A model generated the notes under the pieces. The model was not told the DNA's origin. It saw only the letters and a program-made list of their open reading frames with translations, and made no database searches. DNA of 5,072 bases from Bacteroidetes bacterium ADurb.Bin302 (GTDB taxonomy: Bacteria; Bacteroidota; Bacteroidia; Bacteroidales; Paludibacteraceae): positions 1 to 5,072 of the forward strand of contig MWBK01000247.1 in assembly GCA_002069025.1 (NCBI GenBank), written 5' to 3'. Of this stretch, positions 1-5,072 are shown piece by piece. The translations under genes and the position numbers were made by a program. The stretch's first letter is position 1; every line of letters begins with the position of its first letter.

Positions 1-795
1 TGGACTGCCGCTCCCTGAACTTCTTCCGGATATGGTTGTAGTTCTAGAACCAGAACCCCTGGAAGAATTATTTCCGCTGCTGCGATTTACATCTACATTT
101 CTTGAAGGTCCTCCGGAAACAGCTTGACGTGATGACTGTGTACTACTATATCTACCTCCGGCATATCTTGCATCTGACGAATGTGGTTGGCGGTTGTTGT
201 TGTGATAGTAACCTCCATGATGTGGTCCTGGTACCCATGGATCGTAATACCATGGCCCGTATCCCCAATAACCGCCATGCCATGGGTTCCAAGGGTTGTA
301 CCAAGGATTATACCATGGATCATACCAACCCCAGTTCCATGTGTACCAAGGATTGTAATATCCCCATGTCGGTGTGTAAAATCCTAAACCGAATGTTAAA
401 TTGATAAGCGGCGTTGTTTCAATAACTTCTTCTTGTGCATCTTCGTATATATACACGTATTGAGGGTCATTGATGGTAACAGCTTCCGGATTGTAATATT
501 TTACAATTTGTTCTGTATATTGAAAATCTTCTGTAGAACGACTCTCATTATCATAACTTTGTTCGGATTCATTTGTATTAGATGAATTTTCCCGGCGATT
601 ATACTCGTCTATACTGCGAGTGGAACCTTGATATGTTTCTTGTGTGTTGTCATTTTCTATAACAATCGTAGTAGGAGCTTTGGTTGTTTCAGAACTCTTC
701 TTTGTAGATGAATTTTCATAATAAATGTCATCGTATTGTCCGTATGTGCATATTGCTGCGCTTATTATGACGGAAAAAAGGATGAAACGTTTCAT
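1..795 (-). CDS. Secreted Trp/Tyr/Pro/Gly-rich protein, C-terminus cut off by window edge
   Basis: I do not recognise a named family. Read on the minus strand from the ATG at 795, the frame stays open for 265 codons to the left edge, so the gene is partial. Residues 1-20 (MKRFILFSVIISAAICTYGQ) form a signal peptide with probable cleavage near Gly19/Gln20, so the protein is exported. Residues 21-95 are polar, rich in Ser, Thr, Asn, Glu and Asp, and probably disordered. Residues 96-143 look more ordered. Residues 144-187 hold 12 Trp in 44 positions, with six Asn/Asp-Pro-Trp triplets mixed with Tyr and Gly. From about 190 on the chain is rich in Gly, Ser, Arg and Asn with low complexity. Similar low-complexity secreted proteins occur in Bacteroidota genomes, generally without known function (from memory, not searched). 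It diverges from prmA. An envelope or surface location is inferred; the function is unknown. The reading frame is firm, the role is not. Confidence 0.85.
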   Translation of the reverse strand, partial: MKRFILFSVIISAAICTYGQYDDIYYENSSTKKSSETTKAPTTIVIENDNTQETYQGSTRSIDEYNRRENSSNTNESEQSYDNESRSTEDFQYTEQIVKYYNPEAVTINDPQYVYIYEDAQEEVIETTPLINLTFGLGFYTPTWGYYNPWYTWNWGWYDPWYNPWYNPWNPWHGGYWGYGPWYYDPWVPGPHHGGYYHNNNRQPHSSDARYAGGRYSSTQSSRQAVSGGPSRNVDVNRSSGNNSSRGSGSRTTTISGRSSGSGSP

Positions 796-815
796 AATGT
801 ATAAATTTAAGTTAG

Positions 816-823
816 TATCTTTG
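816..823 (+). promoter_or_regulatory. Candidate -7 box for prmA
   Basis: TATCTTTG matches the Bacteroidota -7 consensus TAnnTTTG on the plus strand, pointing at prmA 82 bases downstream. The only upstream partner is a TTTC at 790-793, 22 bases away, a three-of-four match at slightly long spacing. It would start transcription near 830, upstream of the hairpin at 841-861. Confidence 0.35.
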
Positions 824-840
824 CTTCGTTATCGTGCAAA

Positions 841-873
841 ACTACCTTTCACAAAGGTAGTGATTTTTTTTTT
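841..873 (+). terminator. Hairpin plus T-run (terminator-like, possible attenuator) in the prmA leader
   Basis: Arms at 841-849 and 853-861 pair perfectly over 9 bp around a 3-base loop (CAC). They are followed by GA and ten T's (864-873), the form of an intrinsic terminator read on the plus strand. No plus-strand gene precedes it inside the window. If transcription starts at the TATCTTTG box at 816-823, the structure would sit in the prmA leader and could attenuate it. Only three of the nine pairs are G:C, so the stem is modest. It could also be an operator-like palindrome over the opposing promoter. Confidence 0.4.
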
Positions 874-883
874 ATATTATAAA
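852..883 (-). promoter_or_regulatory. Candidate promoter for the Trp-rich secreted protein gene
   Basis: On the minus strand, TACCTTTG (859-852) matches TAnnTTTG. A TTTA (883-880) lies 20 bases upstream, a three-of-four match to the -33 TTTG. A second -7-like box, TAGTTTTG, lies at 844-837 but has only an A-run at the -33 position. Either would give a leader of roughly 35-50 bases before the ATG at 795. The first box is part of the inverted repeat at 841-861, so the match may be partly coincidental. Confidence 0.35.
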
Positions 884-905
884 TTTCTCATTGTTAAATA
901 GCCAA

Positions 906-1721
906 ATGAATTACGTTAAAGTGCAAATATCAACAGTCGGTATACCTGATTATATGGTTGATGTTATTACCTATAATTTAGGTGAAATAGGCTTTGATAG
1001 TTTCGAAACAGATTCAAATTATCTTTGTTCGTACGTCAAACAGACGGTTTATGATGATAAAAGTTTAAAGACTGTATTACAAAATAATAAGTATTCAACA
1101 GAAATTATAACTGGTAAAAATTGGAATGAAGAATGGGAAAAGAACTATTTTCAGCCGATAGTAATAGAAGATAAATGTGTTATTAGAAGTTCTTTTCATA
1201 CTAATGTTCCGGATGTTCAGTATAATATTTTAATTGATCCAAAAATGTCTTTTGGAACAGGTCATCATGAAACAACATCTTCAATGATATCTTGGATTTT
1301 AGAGGATGATATGACAAATAAATCAGTTTTGGATATGGGATGCGGCACAGGAATACTTGGAATATTGGCAAAAATGAAAAATGCTTCAAGTGTAATCGGT
1401 GTTGATGTGGATCCTTGGTGTGTTTCAAATGCAACTGAAAATACTTTACTAAATAATGTTGATATGAAGGTAATATTGGGAGATGCAGAATCTCTGTCAT
1501 CATATCAATTTGATGTTATCTTTGCAAATATAAATAGAAATATTCTTCTTGCTGATATGAATAAATATGTCGGGTGCTTGAAAAATGGAGGATGCTTGTA
1601 TATGAGTGGATTCTATTCTGAGGATTTGGCTATGATCCGAGAAAAAGCAGAGAGTTTAGGCCTGACATACGTGTCTAAAAAGGATAAGCATAATTGGGTG
1701 GCTGCAAAATTTGTAAAATAA
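906..1721 (+). CDS. prmA: Ribosomal protein L11 methyltransferase PrmA
   Basis: A cytoplasmic S-adenosylmethionine-dependent enzyme that, by family knowledge, methylates lysines and the N-terminal amino group of ribosomal protein L11. The protein has 271 residues, close to family length. Residues 1-65 match the N-terminal substrate-recognition domain (LGEIGFDSF at 25-33). The linker motif NWNEEWEKNYF is at 72-82. The family signature DPKMSFGTGHHETT is at 111-124. The SAM-binding glycine loop VLDMGCGTG is at 141-149, the acidic motif GVDVDP at 165-170, and the catalytic-region ANIN at 207-210. I chose the ATG at 906: an in-frame TTG at 891 would add five residues (with no sign of conservation) ahead of a start typical of the family, MNYVKVQIS. 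The gene is AT-rich. No obvious terminator follows it, so reading through into the tRNA and its terminator is possible. Identification is firm. Confidence 0.96.
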   Translation: MNYVKVQISTVGIPDYMVDVITYNLGEIGFDSFETDSNYLCSYVKQTVYDDKSLKTVLQNNKYSTEIITGKNWNEEWEKNYFQPIVIEDKCVIRSSFHTNVPDVQYNILIDPKMSFGTGHHETTSSMISWILEDDMTNKSVLDMGCGTGILGILAKMKNASSVIGVDVDPWCVSNATENTLLNNVDMKVILGDAESLSSYQFDVIFANINRNILLADMNKYVGCLKNGGCLYMSGFYSEDLAMIREKAESLGLTYVSKKDKHNWVAAKFVK

Positions 1722-1736
1722 ATCTGGTTTTTGATT

Positions 1737-1765
1737 TTTGAATTCCGATTATTTTATTACCTTTG
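1737..1765 (+). promoter_or_regulatory. Promoter of the CAT-anticodon tRNA
   Basis: A TTTG at 1737-1740 is followed after 17 bases by TACCTTTG at 1758-1765, which matches the Bacteroidota -33/-7 pattern at slightly short spacing. The predicted start near 1771 is about 12 bases before the tRNA. This gives the tRNA its own promoter, independent of prmA. Confidence 0.6.
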
Positions 1766-1782
1766 CACCGCTTTTGGCTTAT

Positions 1783-1859
1783 GGCGGGATAGCTCAGTTG
1801 GTTAGAGCGTCGGATTCATAACCCGGAGGTCATGAGTTCAATTCTCATTCCCGCTACCA
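1783..1859 (+). tRNA. tRNA-Met (CAT anticodon), elongator type likely
   Basis: A full 77-base cloverleaf with CCA encoded at 1857-1859. Acceptor arms are 1783-1789 and 1849-1855; the D stem is GCTC/GAGC; the T stem ATGAG/CTCAT pairs perfectly around TTCAATT. The anticodon loop is TTCATAA with CAT at 1817-1819, and the discriminator base is A (1856). C11:G24 in the D stem favours an elongator. Two oddities stand out: the first acceptor pair is a G-U wobble, and the anticodon stem has an A31-C39 mismatch next to G29:C41 and G30:C40. CAT is also the gene-level anticodon of tRNA-Ile2 (lysidine-modified), which cannot be excluded from sequence alone. A promoter and a terminator flank it. Confidence 0.93.
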
Positions 1860-1862
1860 TGC

Positions 1863-1891
1863 AAAAGGAGTTCATTTTGAGCTCCTTTTTT
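1863..1891 (+). terminator. Intrinsic terminator after the CAT-anticodon tRNA
   Basis: Arms at 1863-1873 and 1879-1889 form an 11-bp stem (one G-U pair) around the loop ATTTT. The T-run 1886-1891 overlaps and follows the stem. It begins four bases after the tRNA's CCA. The A-rich left arm would let it work partly in the opposite direction too. Confidence 0.8.
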
Positions 1892-1893
1892 GC

Positions 1894-2000
1894 TTCATGT
1901 GGATGGAATAAGCACACTCTTTGCTAATAAAAAAGATAACACTTTCAAATCAATCATAGGGTAGATATATCAGACATTAGTAGCATTGACTCTTATGATA
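1894..2000. other. Intergenic stretch with nothing recognised
   Basis: An AT-rich spacer between the terminator of the CAT-anticodon tRNA and the hairpin beyond tRNA-Arg. I see no open frame of useful length, no RNA fold that stands out, no repeat, and no integrase fragment or tRNA-end duplication that would mark an insertion site. Confidence 0.5.
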
Positions 2001-2002
2001 GC

Positions 2003-2046
2003 AAAAAGCCACAACTTTTTTATAAGTTATGGCTTTATTGTTTTTT
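2003..2046 (-). terminator. Hairpin terminator beyond tRNA-Arg, usable in both directions
   Basis: AAAGCCA (2005-2011) pairs with TGGCTTT (2030-2036) and AACTT (2013-2017) with AAGTT (2024-2028). One C-A mismatch separates the two segments, and the loop is TTTTAT. On the minus strand the stem ends in a run of five T's (2007-2003), eight bases past the 3' end of tRNA-Arg. On the plus strand it is followed by ATTG and six T's (2041-2046). Its placement suggests it ends the tRNA-Arg transcript and guards against traffic from the left. Confidence 0.7.
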
Positions 2047-2053
2047 GCAAATC

Positions 2054-2130
2054 TGGTGATCCCGTCGGGATTCGAACCCGAGACCCACAGCTTAGAAGGC
2101 TGTTGCTCTATCCAACTGAGCTACGGAACC
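2054..2130 (-). tRNA. tRNA-Arg (TCT anticodon)
   Basis: A 77-base cloverleaf on the minus strand with CCA encoded (complement of 2054-2056). The acceptor arm GGTTCCG/CGGGATC has two wobble pairs. The D arm is GCTC/GAGC, the anticodon stem ACAGC/GCTGT is perfect, and the loop CTTCTAA places TCT at 2096-2094. The T arm TCGGG/CCCGA carries the standard TTCGAAT loop. It decodes AGA and, by wobble, AGG. It lies downstream of the TamL-like gene on the same strand, but its own strong promoter makes it a separate unit. Confidence 0.96.
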
Positions 2131-2142
2131 ATTTTGCGGGTG

Positions 2143-2174
2143 CAAATGTACAATAATAAATGACAATATCCAAA
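2143..2174 (-). promoter_or_regulatory. Promoter of tRNA-Arg
   Basis: On the minus strand, TTTG (2174-2171), a 20-base spacer and TACATTTG (2150-2143) match the Bacteroidota consensus fully in both boxes. Transcription would begin around 2136, just ahead of the tRNA's first base at 2130. The -33 box lies only 17 bases beyond the stop codon of the TamL-like gene. Confidence 0.8.
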
Positions 2175-2193
2175 CTGTAGGGAGCAGTTTTTT
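2172..2193. repeat. Short inverted repeat at the 3' end of the TamL-like gene
   Basis: AAACTG (2172-2177) and CAGTTT (2185-2190) form a 6-bp stem with a 7-base loop. Read on the plus strand it ends in a six-T run (2188-2193). On the minus strand, where the gene is transcribed, no T-run follows, so it is a poor terminator for that gene. It could act as a 3'-end hairpin. One arm overlaps the tRNA-Arg -33 box. Confidence 0.35.
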
Positions 2194-4501
2194 AAAATGG
2201 ATAACCAACTGCGAAATGTAGAGCGGTATCTTTGGTAATGTCCCAGGTGTTGTCAAAACGCCAATTTTGACCGGCTGCGCGACCGGGATCAAATGCTTTT
2301 ATACCCCAATCTAAACGAATCACGAAATACTCGAAATTTAGACGAAGTCCAATGCCATAACCTAAAGCTATTTGTTCATAGAATTTATTCCATTTGAATT
2401 GACCTCCTGCTTGACCTTCATCTGCTAGAGTCCAAATGTTTCCAGCATCAATAAAGAGGGCTAATTCAAGCATCCATACCAATTTTGTGCGGTATTCCAT
2501 GTTTAAGTTTAGGTTAATATCTCCGGATTGTTTCATGTAATCTATAGTACCCCCGGGGTTGTATGCACCCGGCCCTAAGGTGCGAGCCGACCAACCGCGC
2601 ACGCTATTTCCTCCGCCTCCATAATAACGTTTTTCAAATGGTAAAATTGATGAATTTAAATATGGGACACCGATTCCTAAGCCGATATGATATGCAATAG
2701 AATTTTTACTGTCTACGCGTAAATTATATGTAAAGTCTCCGTCAACCTTAACATACTGTGCAAATGGAATATTACCCACCAGAAACGCTCCGGTTGAATC
2801 TTTAGAGGCGTTTGCTGCTGCACATATTCCGTATAATAAATTGCCTCCGATTTCAAATGCTCCGCGTACAGAAAATGCGCTTCTATTTTTTTGCAGATGT
2901 TGGTTAGAATAAGAAATACTATAGCCGGTACGCATTATTAAGTGGTCTTCGTAACTATATTTTAATAATGAACTTCCAATTGTCTTACTTAAAGAATCAG
3001 ATATAAATGGGAGGTATACATAGTTAAAATCAATTAGATCAACTTGATGATTAACTCGTTTAGGAGTTTGCCAGCGATACCTCATACCTGTACCTGCAAT
3101 TATACGTGAATAGTCTCTCCGAATTTGGTAACTAAAATTGGCGTAAACATCAGTATTTGCAGGATTGTTACGTATAAAGTCCTTTTTGAGAAACGGGAAA
3201 AAGAAGTTTGGAAAGCTTAATCCTATTTCTGTAGAAATATCCCAAATAGATCTGGTACCTATTATCGATTCGTTGGCTCCGCGCAATTGGAATTTAAGAG
3301 ATTCGCCTCCTCTAAAAATATTGTTATGTTTATAGCCAAATTTACCGGCAATACCAAAATCACCCTCGTTATTAATTCCTTCTACTTCAAAACTGAATGA
3401 TTGTGATTTGTCAGGAGTAACAACGATATCGCAATCCATCATCATATCTTTTAAAGAATCTGATGCTGTTGAATCAATTACTGATGAATCCAATACTTCA
3501 CTAAATGAGATGTCCAAGTATTTGAATACATTTAAGGCCGATAATTTTGCATATGTTTGATCTACGGCTTTAGCCGAGTATAAACTATCAGGATCAATGT
3601 ATGTTTTATTGTATAATGCAGATGGACGTATAAATTTGATGTTTGAATATACAAATCTATCTTTGTACTTAATTGATTCCAATGATTGTAATATAGAATC
3701 ATTTAACAAATCTGTTGGTTCGTTAACCGTATAGTAATTAATATTACGTATCCTATATGTCTTATGCTCTTCGCTCTTATATGTATCTTTTCCTACTACC
3801 TTACGTAGAGGTCTTACTACCATTAATAAATCAACTTGATGTGTGTTTAAACTACTATCCGCAATAAATCCTATATACTCTTTATCAAAATAATAGTATC
3901 CATTGTTTTTTAAGTATTCGGATAAGCGTCCTCTTTCTGCTTCCAATGCGTCTGTATCAAATAGTTCACCGGAATGTATTGTTCGATTAACCGAATCCTT
4001 ATATATTAATTCTTTAATTTCAGGATTATTTATTCTGTATTTGAAGTTCCTTATACGATAGGGCTCATTTGCTTTTATTATGTACTCAACAGAAACTTTT
4101 TTCTTCTTGAACGTAGCATTAGAACTTACAAATGCATTTTCGTATCCTTTATTGGCCAAATGTTTTTTTAGTTCTTTTTCAGATGTGCTTGTCAATGCGG
4201 GATCGTATATAACAGGGGCATCACCGATTTTCTGTAAAAATCGGTTAATCCATTGAGTAGTGTCTCTTCCTGATAAGCTATATAAGGCAACATTAAATGG
4301 AATAAAATCAAATAGTTTTGTATTTGGGCGTTGGCGCAGATAAGTAAGCATATTTACTCCCTTAAGATCTTTCTTATCTGTTTTAATCGATACCTTGTTT
4401 AATAAATATTGACCTTCCGGAACGTATTTAGTAGTGCTGCAGGCCGACAAAAATATTGTCAGTATAAGGCATGTATACGTAAGGACTTTTTTAGTGGGCA
4501 T
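2192..4501 (-). CDS. tamL: TamL-like outer-membrane lipoprotein of the Omp85/BamA-TamA family
   Basis: A 769-residue envelope protein. Residues 1-20 are a lipoprotein signal peptide, with lipobox LSAC and acylated Cys21. Three POTRA-like periplasmic repeats can be placed roughly at 30-145, 148-232 (opening YRIRNFKYRI) and 248-335 (opening TYRIRNINYY). An Asp/Ser-rich stretch at 337-352 links them to a C-terminal beta-barrel from about 366 to 769. The barrel contains the Omp85 loop-6 motif VRGW (634-637) within a Gly-rich segment, and the chain ends in Phe769 as outer-membrane barrels do. Family knowledge: Omp85 proteins insert or move outer-membrane components. TamL is the Bacteroidota lipoprotein relative of TamA, and BamA itself is longer and not a lipoprotein. 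The start at 4501 is preferred because upstream in-frame ATG 4549 would put residues ahead of the signal peptide and lies inside the promoter. Family is certain; the TamL subgroup is likely. Confidence 0.93.
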   Translation of the reverse strand: MPTKKVLTYTCLILTIFLSACSTTKYVPEGQYLLNKVSIKTDKKDLKGVNMLTYLRQRPNTKLFDFIPFNVALYSLSGRDTTQWINRFLQKIGDAPVIYDPALTSTSEKELKKHLANKGYENAFVSSNATFKKKKVSVEYIIKANEPYRIRNFKYRINNPEIKELIYKDSVNRTIHSGELFDTDALEAERGRLSEYLKNNGYYYFDKEYIGFIADSSLNTHQVDLLMVVRPLRKVVGKDTYKSEEHKTYRIRNINYYTVNEPTDLLNDSILQSLESIKYKDRFVYSNIKFIRPSALYNKTYIDPDSLYSAKAVDQTYAKLSALNVFKYLDISFSEVLDSSVIDSTASDSLKDMMMDCDIVVTPDKSQSFSFEVEGINNEGDFGIAGKFGYKHNNIFRGGESLKFQLRGANESIIGTRSIWDISTEIGLSFPNFFFPFLKKDFIRNNPANTDVYANFSYQIRRDYSRIIAGTGMRYRWQTPKRVNHQVDLIDFNYVYLPFISDSLSKTIGSSLLKYSYEDHLIMRTGYSISYSNQHLQKNRSAFSVRGAFEIGGNLLYGICAAANASKDSTGAFLVGNIPFAQYVKVDGDFTYNLRVDSKNSIAYHIGLGIGVPYLNSSILPFEKRYYGGGGNSVRGWSARTLGPGAYNPGGTIDYMKQSGDINLNLNMEYRTKLVWMLELALFIDAGNIWTLADEGQAGGQFKWNKFYEQIALGYGIGLRLNFEYFVIRLDWGIKAFDPGRAAGQNWRFDNTWDITKDTALHFAVGYPF

Positions 4502-4519
4502 ATTAAACACAATTTCATG

Positions 4520-4550
4520 CAAAAGTACCACAAAAATACGGCAATACAAA
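4520..4550 (-). promoter_or_regulatory. Promoter of the TamL-like gene
   Basis: On the minus strand, TTTG (4550-4547), a 19-base spacer and TACTTTTG (4527-4520) match both consensus boxes. The predicted start near 4513 leaves a leader of only about 12 bases before the ATG at 4501. This rules against the longer reading that would start at 4549. Confidence 0.78.
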
Positions 4551-4588
4551 TATCTTTTGTAACTTCACGGATAAAAGTTTGATATTCG

Positions 4589-4619
4589 TTTTTATTTTCG
4601 TAAGACTTTATTATCTTTG
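4589..4619 (+). promoter_or_regulatory. Promoter of the broken T9SS-tail gene and lipoprotein
   Basis: TATCTTTG (4612-4619) matches the -7 consensus. TTTT (4589-4592), 19 bases upstream, is a three-of-four -33 match; a perfect TTTG at 4578-4581 is too far away at 30 bases. Transcription would start near 4626, giving a leader of about 30 bases made almost wholly of A-tracts. Confidence 0.55.
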
Positions 4620-4630
4620 CAAAAGAATCT

Positions 4631-4665
4631 AAAAAATCAAAAAAAATGAAAAAAAATGAAAAAAA
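4631..4665. repeat. A-tracts phased at 10 bp, including an exact 10-bp tandem repeat
   Basis: Four A-runs (4631-4636, 4639-4646, 4649-4656, 4659-4665) end at steps of about 10 bases. The unit AAAAAATGAA occurs twice exactly (4641-4650 and 4651-4660), with a near copy ending TCAA at 4631-4640. The repeat places two ATGs 10 bases apart in different frames, at 4646 and 4656. Phased A-tracts are a known cause of intrinsic DNA bending. The stretch may equally be slippage-prone low-complexity DNA. Confidence 0.75.
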
Positions 4666-4977
4666 TAATCTTCTTTGTAGTGTGTATGCTTTGCGCGCTC
4701 ATTGCAAATGCACAAATCTTGGTAAAACAAAACGGTAGAGTGGTTATAGGTCAGGAAAGATCTTCTGATGATGCTAATGGAGTGCTTACTTTGCAATTAA
4801 TGGGTAAAATTACAAAATATATCAGGGGTGACGCAAAAAGTCTTATTAAAAGAATGTATACAATCTGTAGGTTTATATAACAAAACTTTTTATATTTCCG
4901 ATCTTCCACATGGAATGTATTTCTTGCTGTATCAAAATGGAATGGAAACAACTTCAATAAAACTCATTAAACAATAA
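4656..4977 (+). pseudogene. Frame-broken small secreted protein with a T9SS-like C-terminal tail
   Basis: From ATG 4656 the frame gives a clear signal peptide, MKKIIFFVVCMLCALIANAQ, then about 30 residues (ILVKQNGRVVIGQ onward). It then degrades to a stop at 4878-4880 (74 residues). The next frame (+1) is open from 4801 to TAA 4975-4977. It encodes FYISDLPHGMYFLLYQNG and ends IKLIKQ, the pattern of T9SS type A sorting tails: a D-L-P-x-G-x-Y core, then a final Lys-rich strand. An in-frame stop at 4798-4800 means the shift lies after that point. Dropping one G from 4802-4804 would join the frames into a 106-residue protein reading LQLMVKLQNISG across the junction. Alternatives are an internal deletion that removed a long central region, with the junction near 4840, or a sequencing error. 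Family knowledge: such tails direct export through T9SS and are removed at the surface. No cargo domain is visible even after repair. Confidence 0.65.
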
Positions 4978-4982
4978 ACACC

Positions 4983-5072
4983 ATGAAAAAACACTCAGTT
5001 TTATACGTAATAAGCAGCCTTTTATTGTTATTGTCGGGATGCGGACAGTATTGCCCGAAATTGTCTGATAGT
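4983..5072 (+). CDS. Start of a lipoprotein gene, cut off by the right edge
   Basis: The ATG at 4983 opens a frame of 30 codons that runs off the window. The start has a lysine-bearing N-terminus (MKKHS), a hydrophobic core (VLYVISSLLLLL) and the lipobox LSGC, making Cys20 the likely lipidated residue. The mature chain begins CGQYCPKLSDS. It starts five bases after the stop of the preceding T9SS-tail frame, so the two are probably co-transcribed. Too little is visible to assign a function. Confidence 0.8.
   Translation, partial: MKKHSVLYVISSLLLLLSGCGQYCPKLSDS

Noticed and set aside
102..404. Plus-strand open frames of 68 and 100 codons, and a 76-codon minus-strand frame, over the left-hand gene
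   Set aside because: They are out-of-frame readings of the repetitive Trp/Pro-rich minus-strand gene. They have His/Thr- or Cys/Met-heavy composition and no start context, and the 265-codon frame with a signal peptide explains the region.
891..905. TTG at 891 as the prmA start
   Set aside because: It adds five residues before an ATG (906) that already gives the usual PrmA N-terminus, and I see no family feature in the added stretch.
1201..1503. Minus-strand 100-codon frame inside prmA
   Set aside because: It lies opposite the conserved SAM-binding core of prmA and has low-complexity His/Leu-rich content with no signal or motif.
1783..2130. tRNA pair as the attachment site of an integrated element
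   Set aside because: Both tRNAs are complete, the DNA between them is about 195 bases, and I found no integrase, no duplicated tRNA end and no change in composition.
2172..2193. Inverted repeat as the terminator of the TamL-like gene
   Set aside because: The T-run follows the hairpin only on the plus strand. On the gene's own strand the stem is followed by GGATATTG.
2092..2292. Minus-strand 66-codon frame across tRNA-Arg
   Set aside because: It covers the tRNA-Arg gene, its promoter and the 3' end of the TamL-like gene in another frame. Its C-terminal residues simply translate the tRNA sequence.
4502..4549. Extension of the TamL-like protein by 16 residues to ATG 4549
   Set aside because: The extra residues would precede a complete lipoprotein signal peptide, and they overlap the promoter boxes at 4520-4550.
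4751..4957. Minus-strand 68-codon frame opposite the T9SS-tail gene
   Set aside because: No signal peptide, motif or promoter supports it. The plus strand carries recognisable signal-peptide and tail sequences.

Overview
The window reads as a piece of chromosome from a Bacteroidota bacterium, most likely of the order Bacteroidales. Four things point that way: repeated matches to the Bacteroidota promoter pattern (TTTG, about 19-20 bases, then TAnnTTTG) in front of genes; a lipoprotein form of the Omp85/TamA family (TamL-like); a C-terminal tail resembling type IX secretion (T9SS) sorting domains; and low GC with A- and T-rich intergenic DNA. Genus cannot be settled from the sequence alone.

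Layout from left to right. Positions 1-795 (minus strand) hold most of a secreted protein whose centre is extraordinarily rich in Trp, Tyr, Pro and Gly; its C-terminus lies beyond the left edge. A divergent intergenic region (796-905) carries weak promoter matches on both strands and a perfect 9-bp hairpin followed by ten T's. Next comes prmA (906-1721, plus), the ribosomal protein L11 methyltransferase. After it lie a CAT-anticodon tRNA (1783-1859, plus) with promoter and terminator, about 110 bases with nothing recognisable, a second hairpin terminator, and tRNA-Arg(TCT) (2054-2130, minus) with a very good promoter. A long minus-strand gene (2192-4501) encodes a 769-residue TamL-like outer-membrane lipoprotein with its own strong promoter. 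On the far side of a divergent promoter region, the plus strand carries a small broken gene (4656-4977) that joins a secretion signal to an out-of-frame T9SS-like tail. It is followed five bases later by the start of a lipoprotein gene (4983-5072) that runs off the right edge.

Most of the window is cell maintenance: translation (prmA and two tRNAs) and envelope building (TamL). The accessory, less explained parts are at the two ends: the Trp/Tyr/Pro-rich secreted protein on the left, and the frame-broken T9SS-tail gene with its lipoprotein neighbour on the right. I see no CRISPR array, transposase, integrase or defence system, and no convincing undescribed multigene system. The best leads are the frame break, the 10-bp-phased A-tracts over that gene's start, and the Trp-rich protein.
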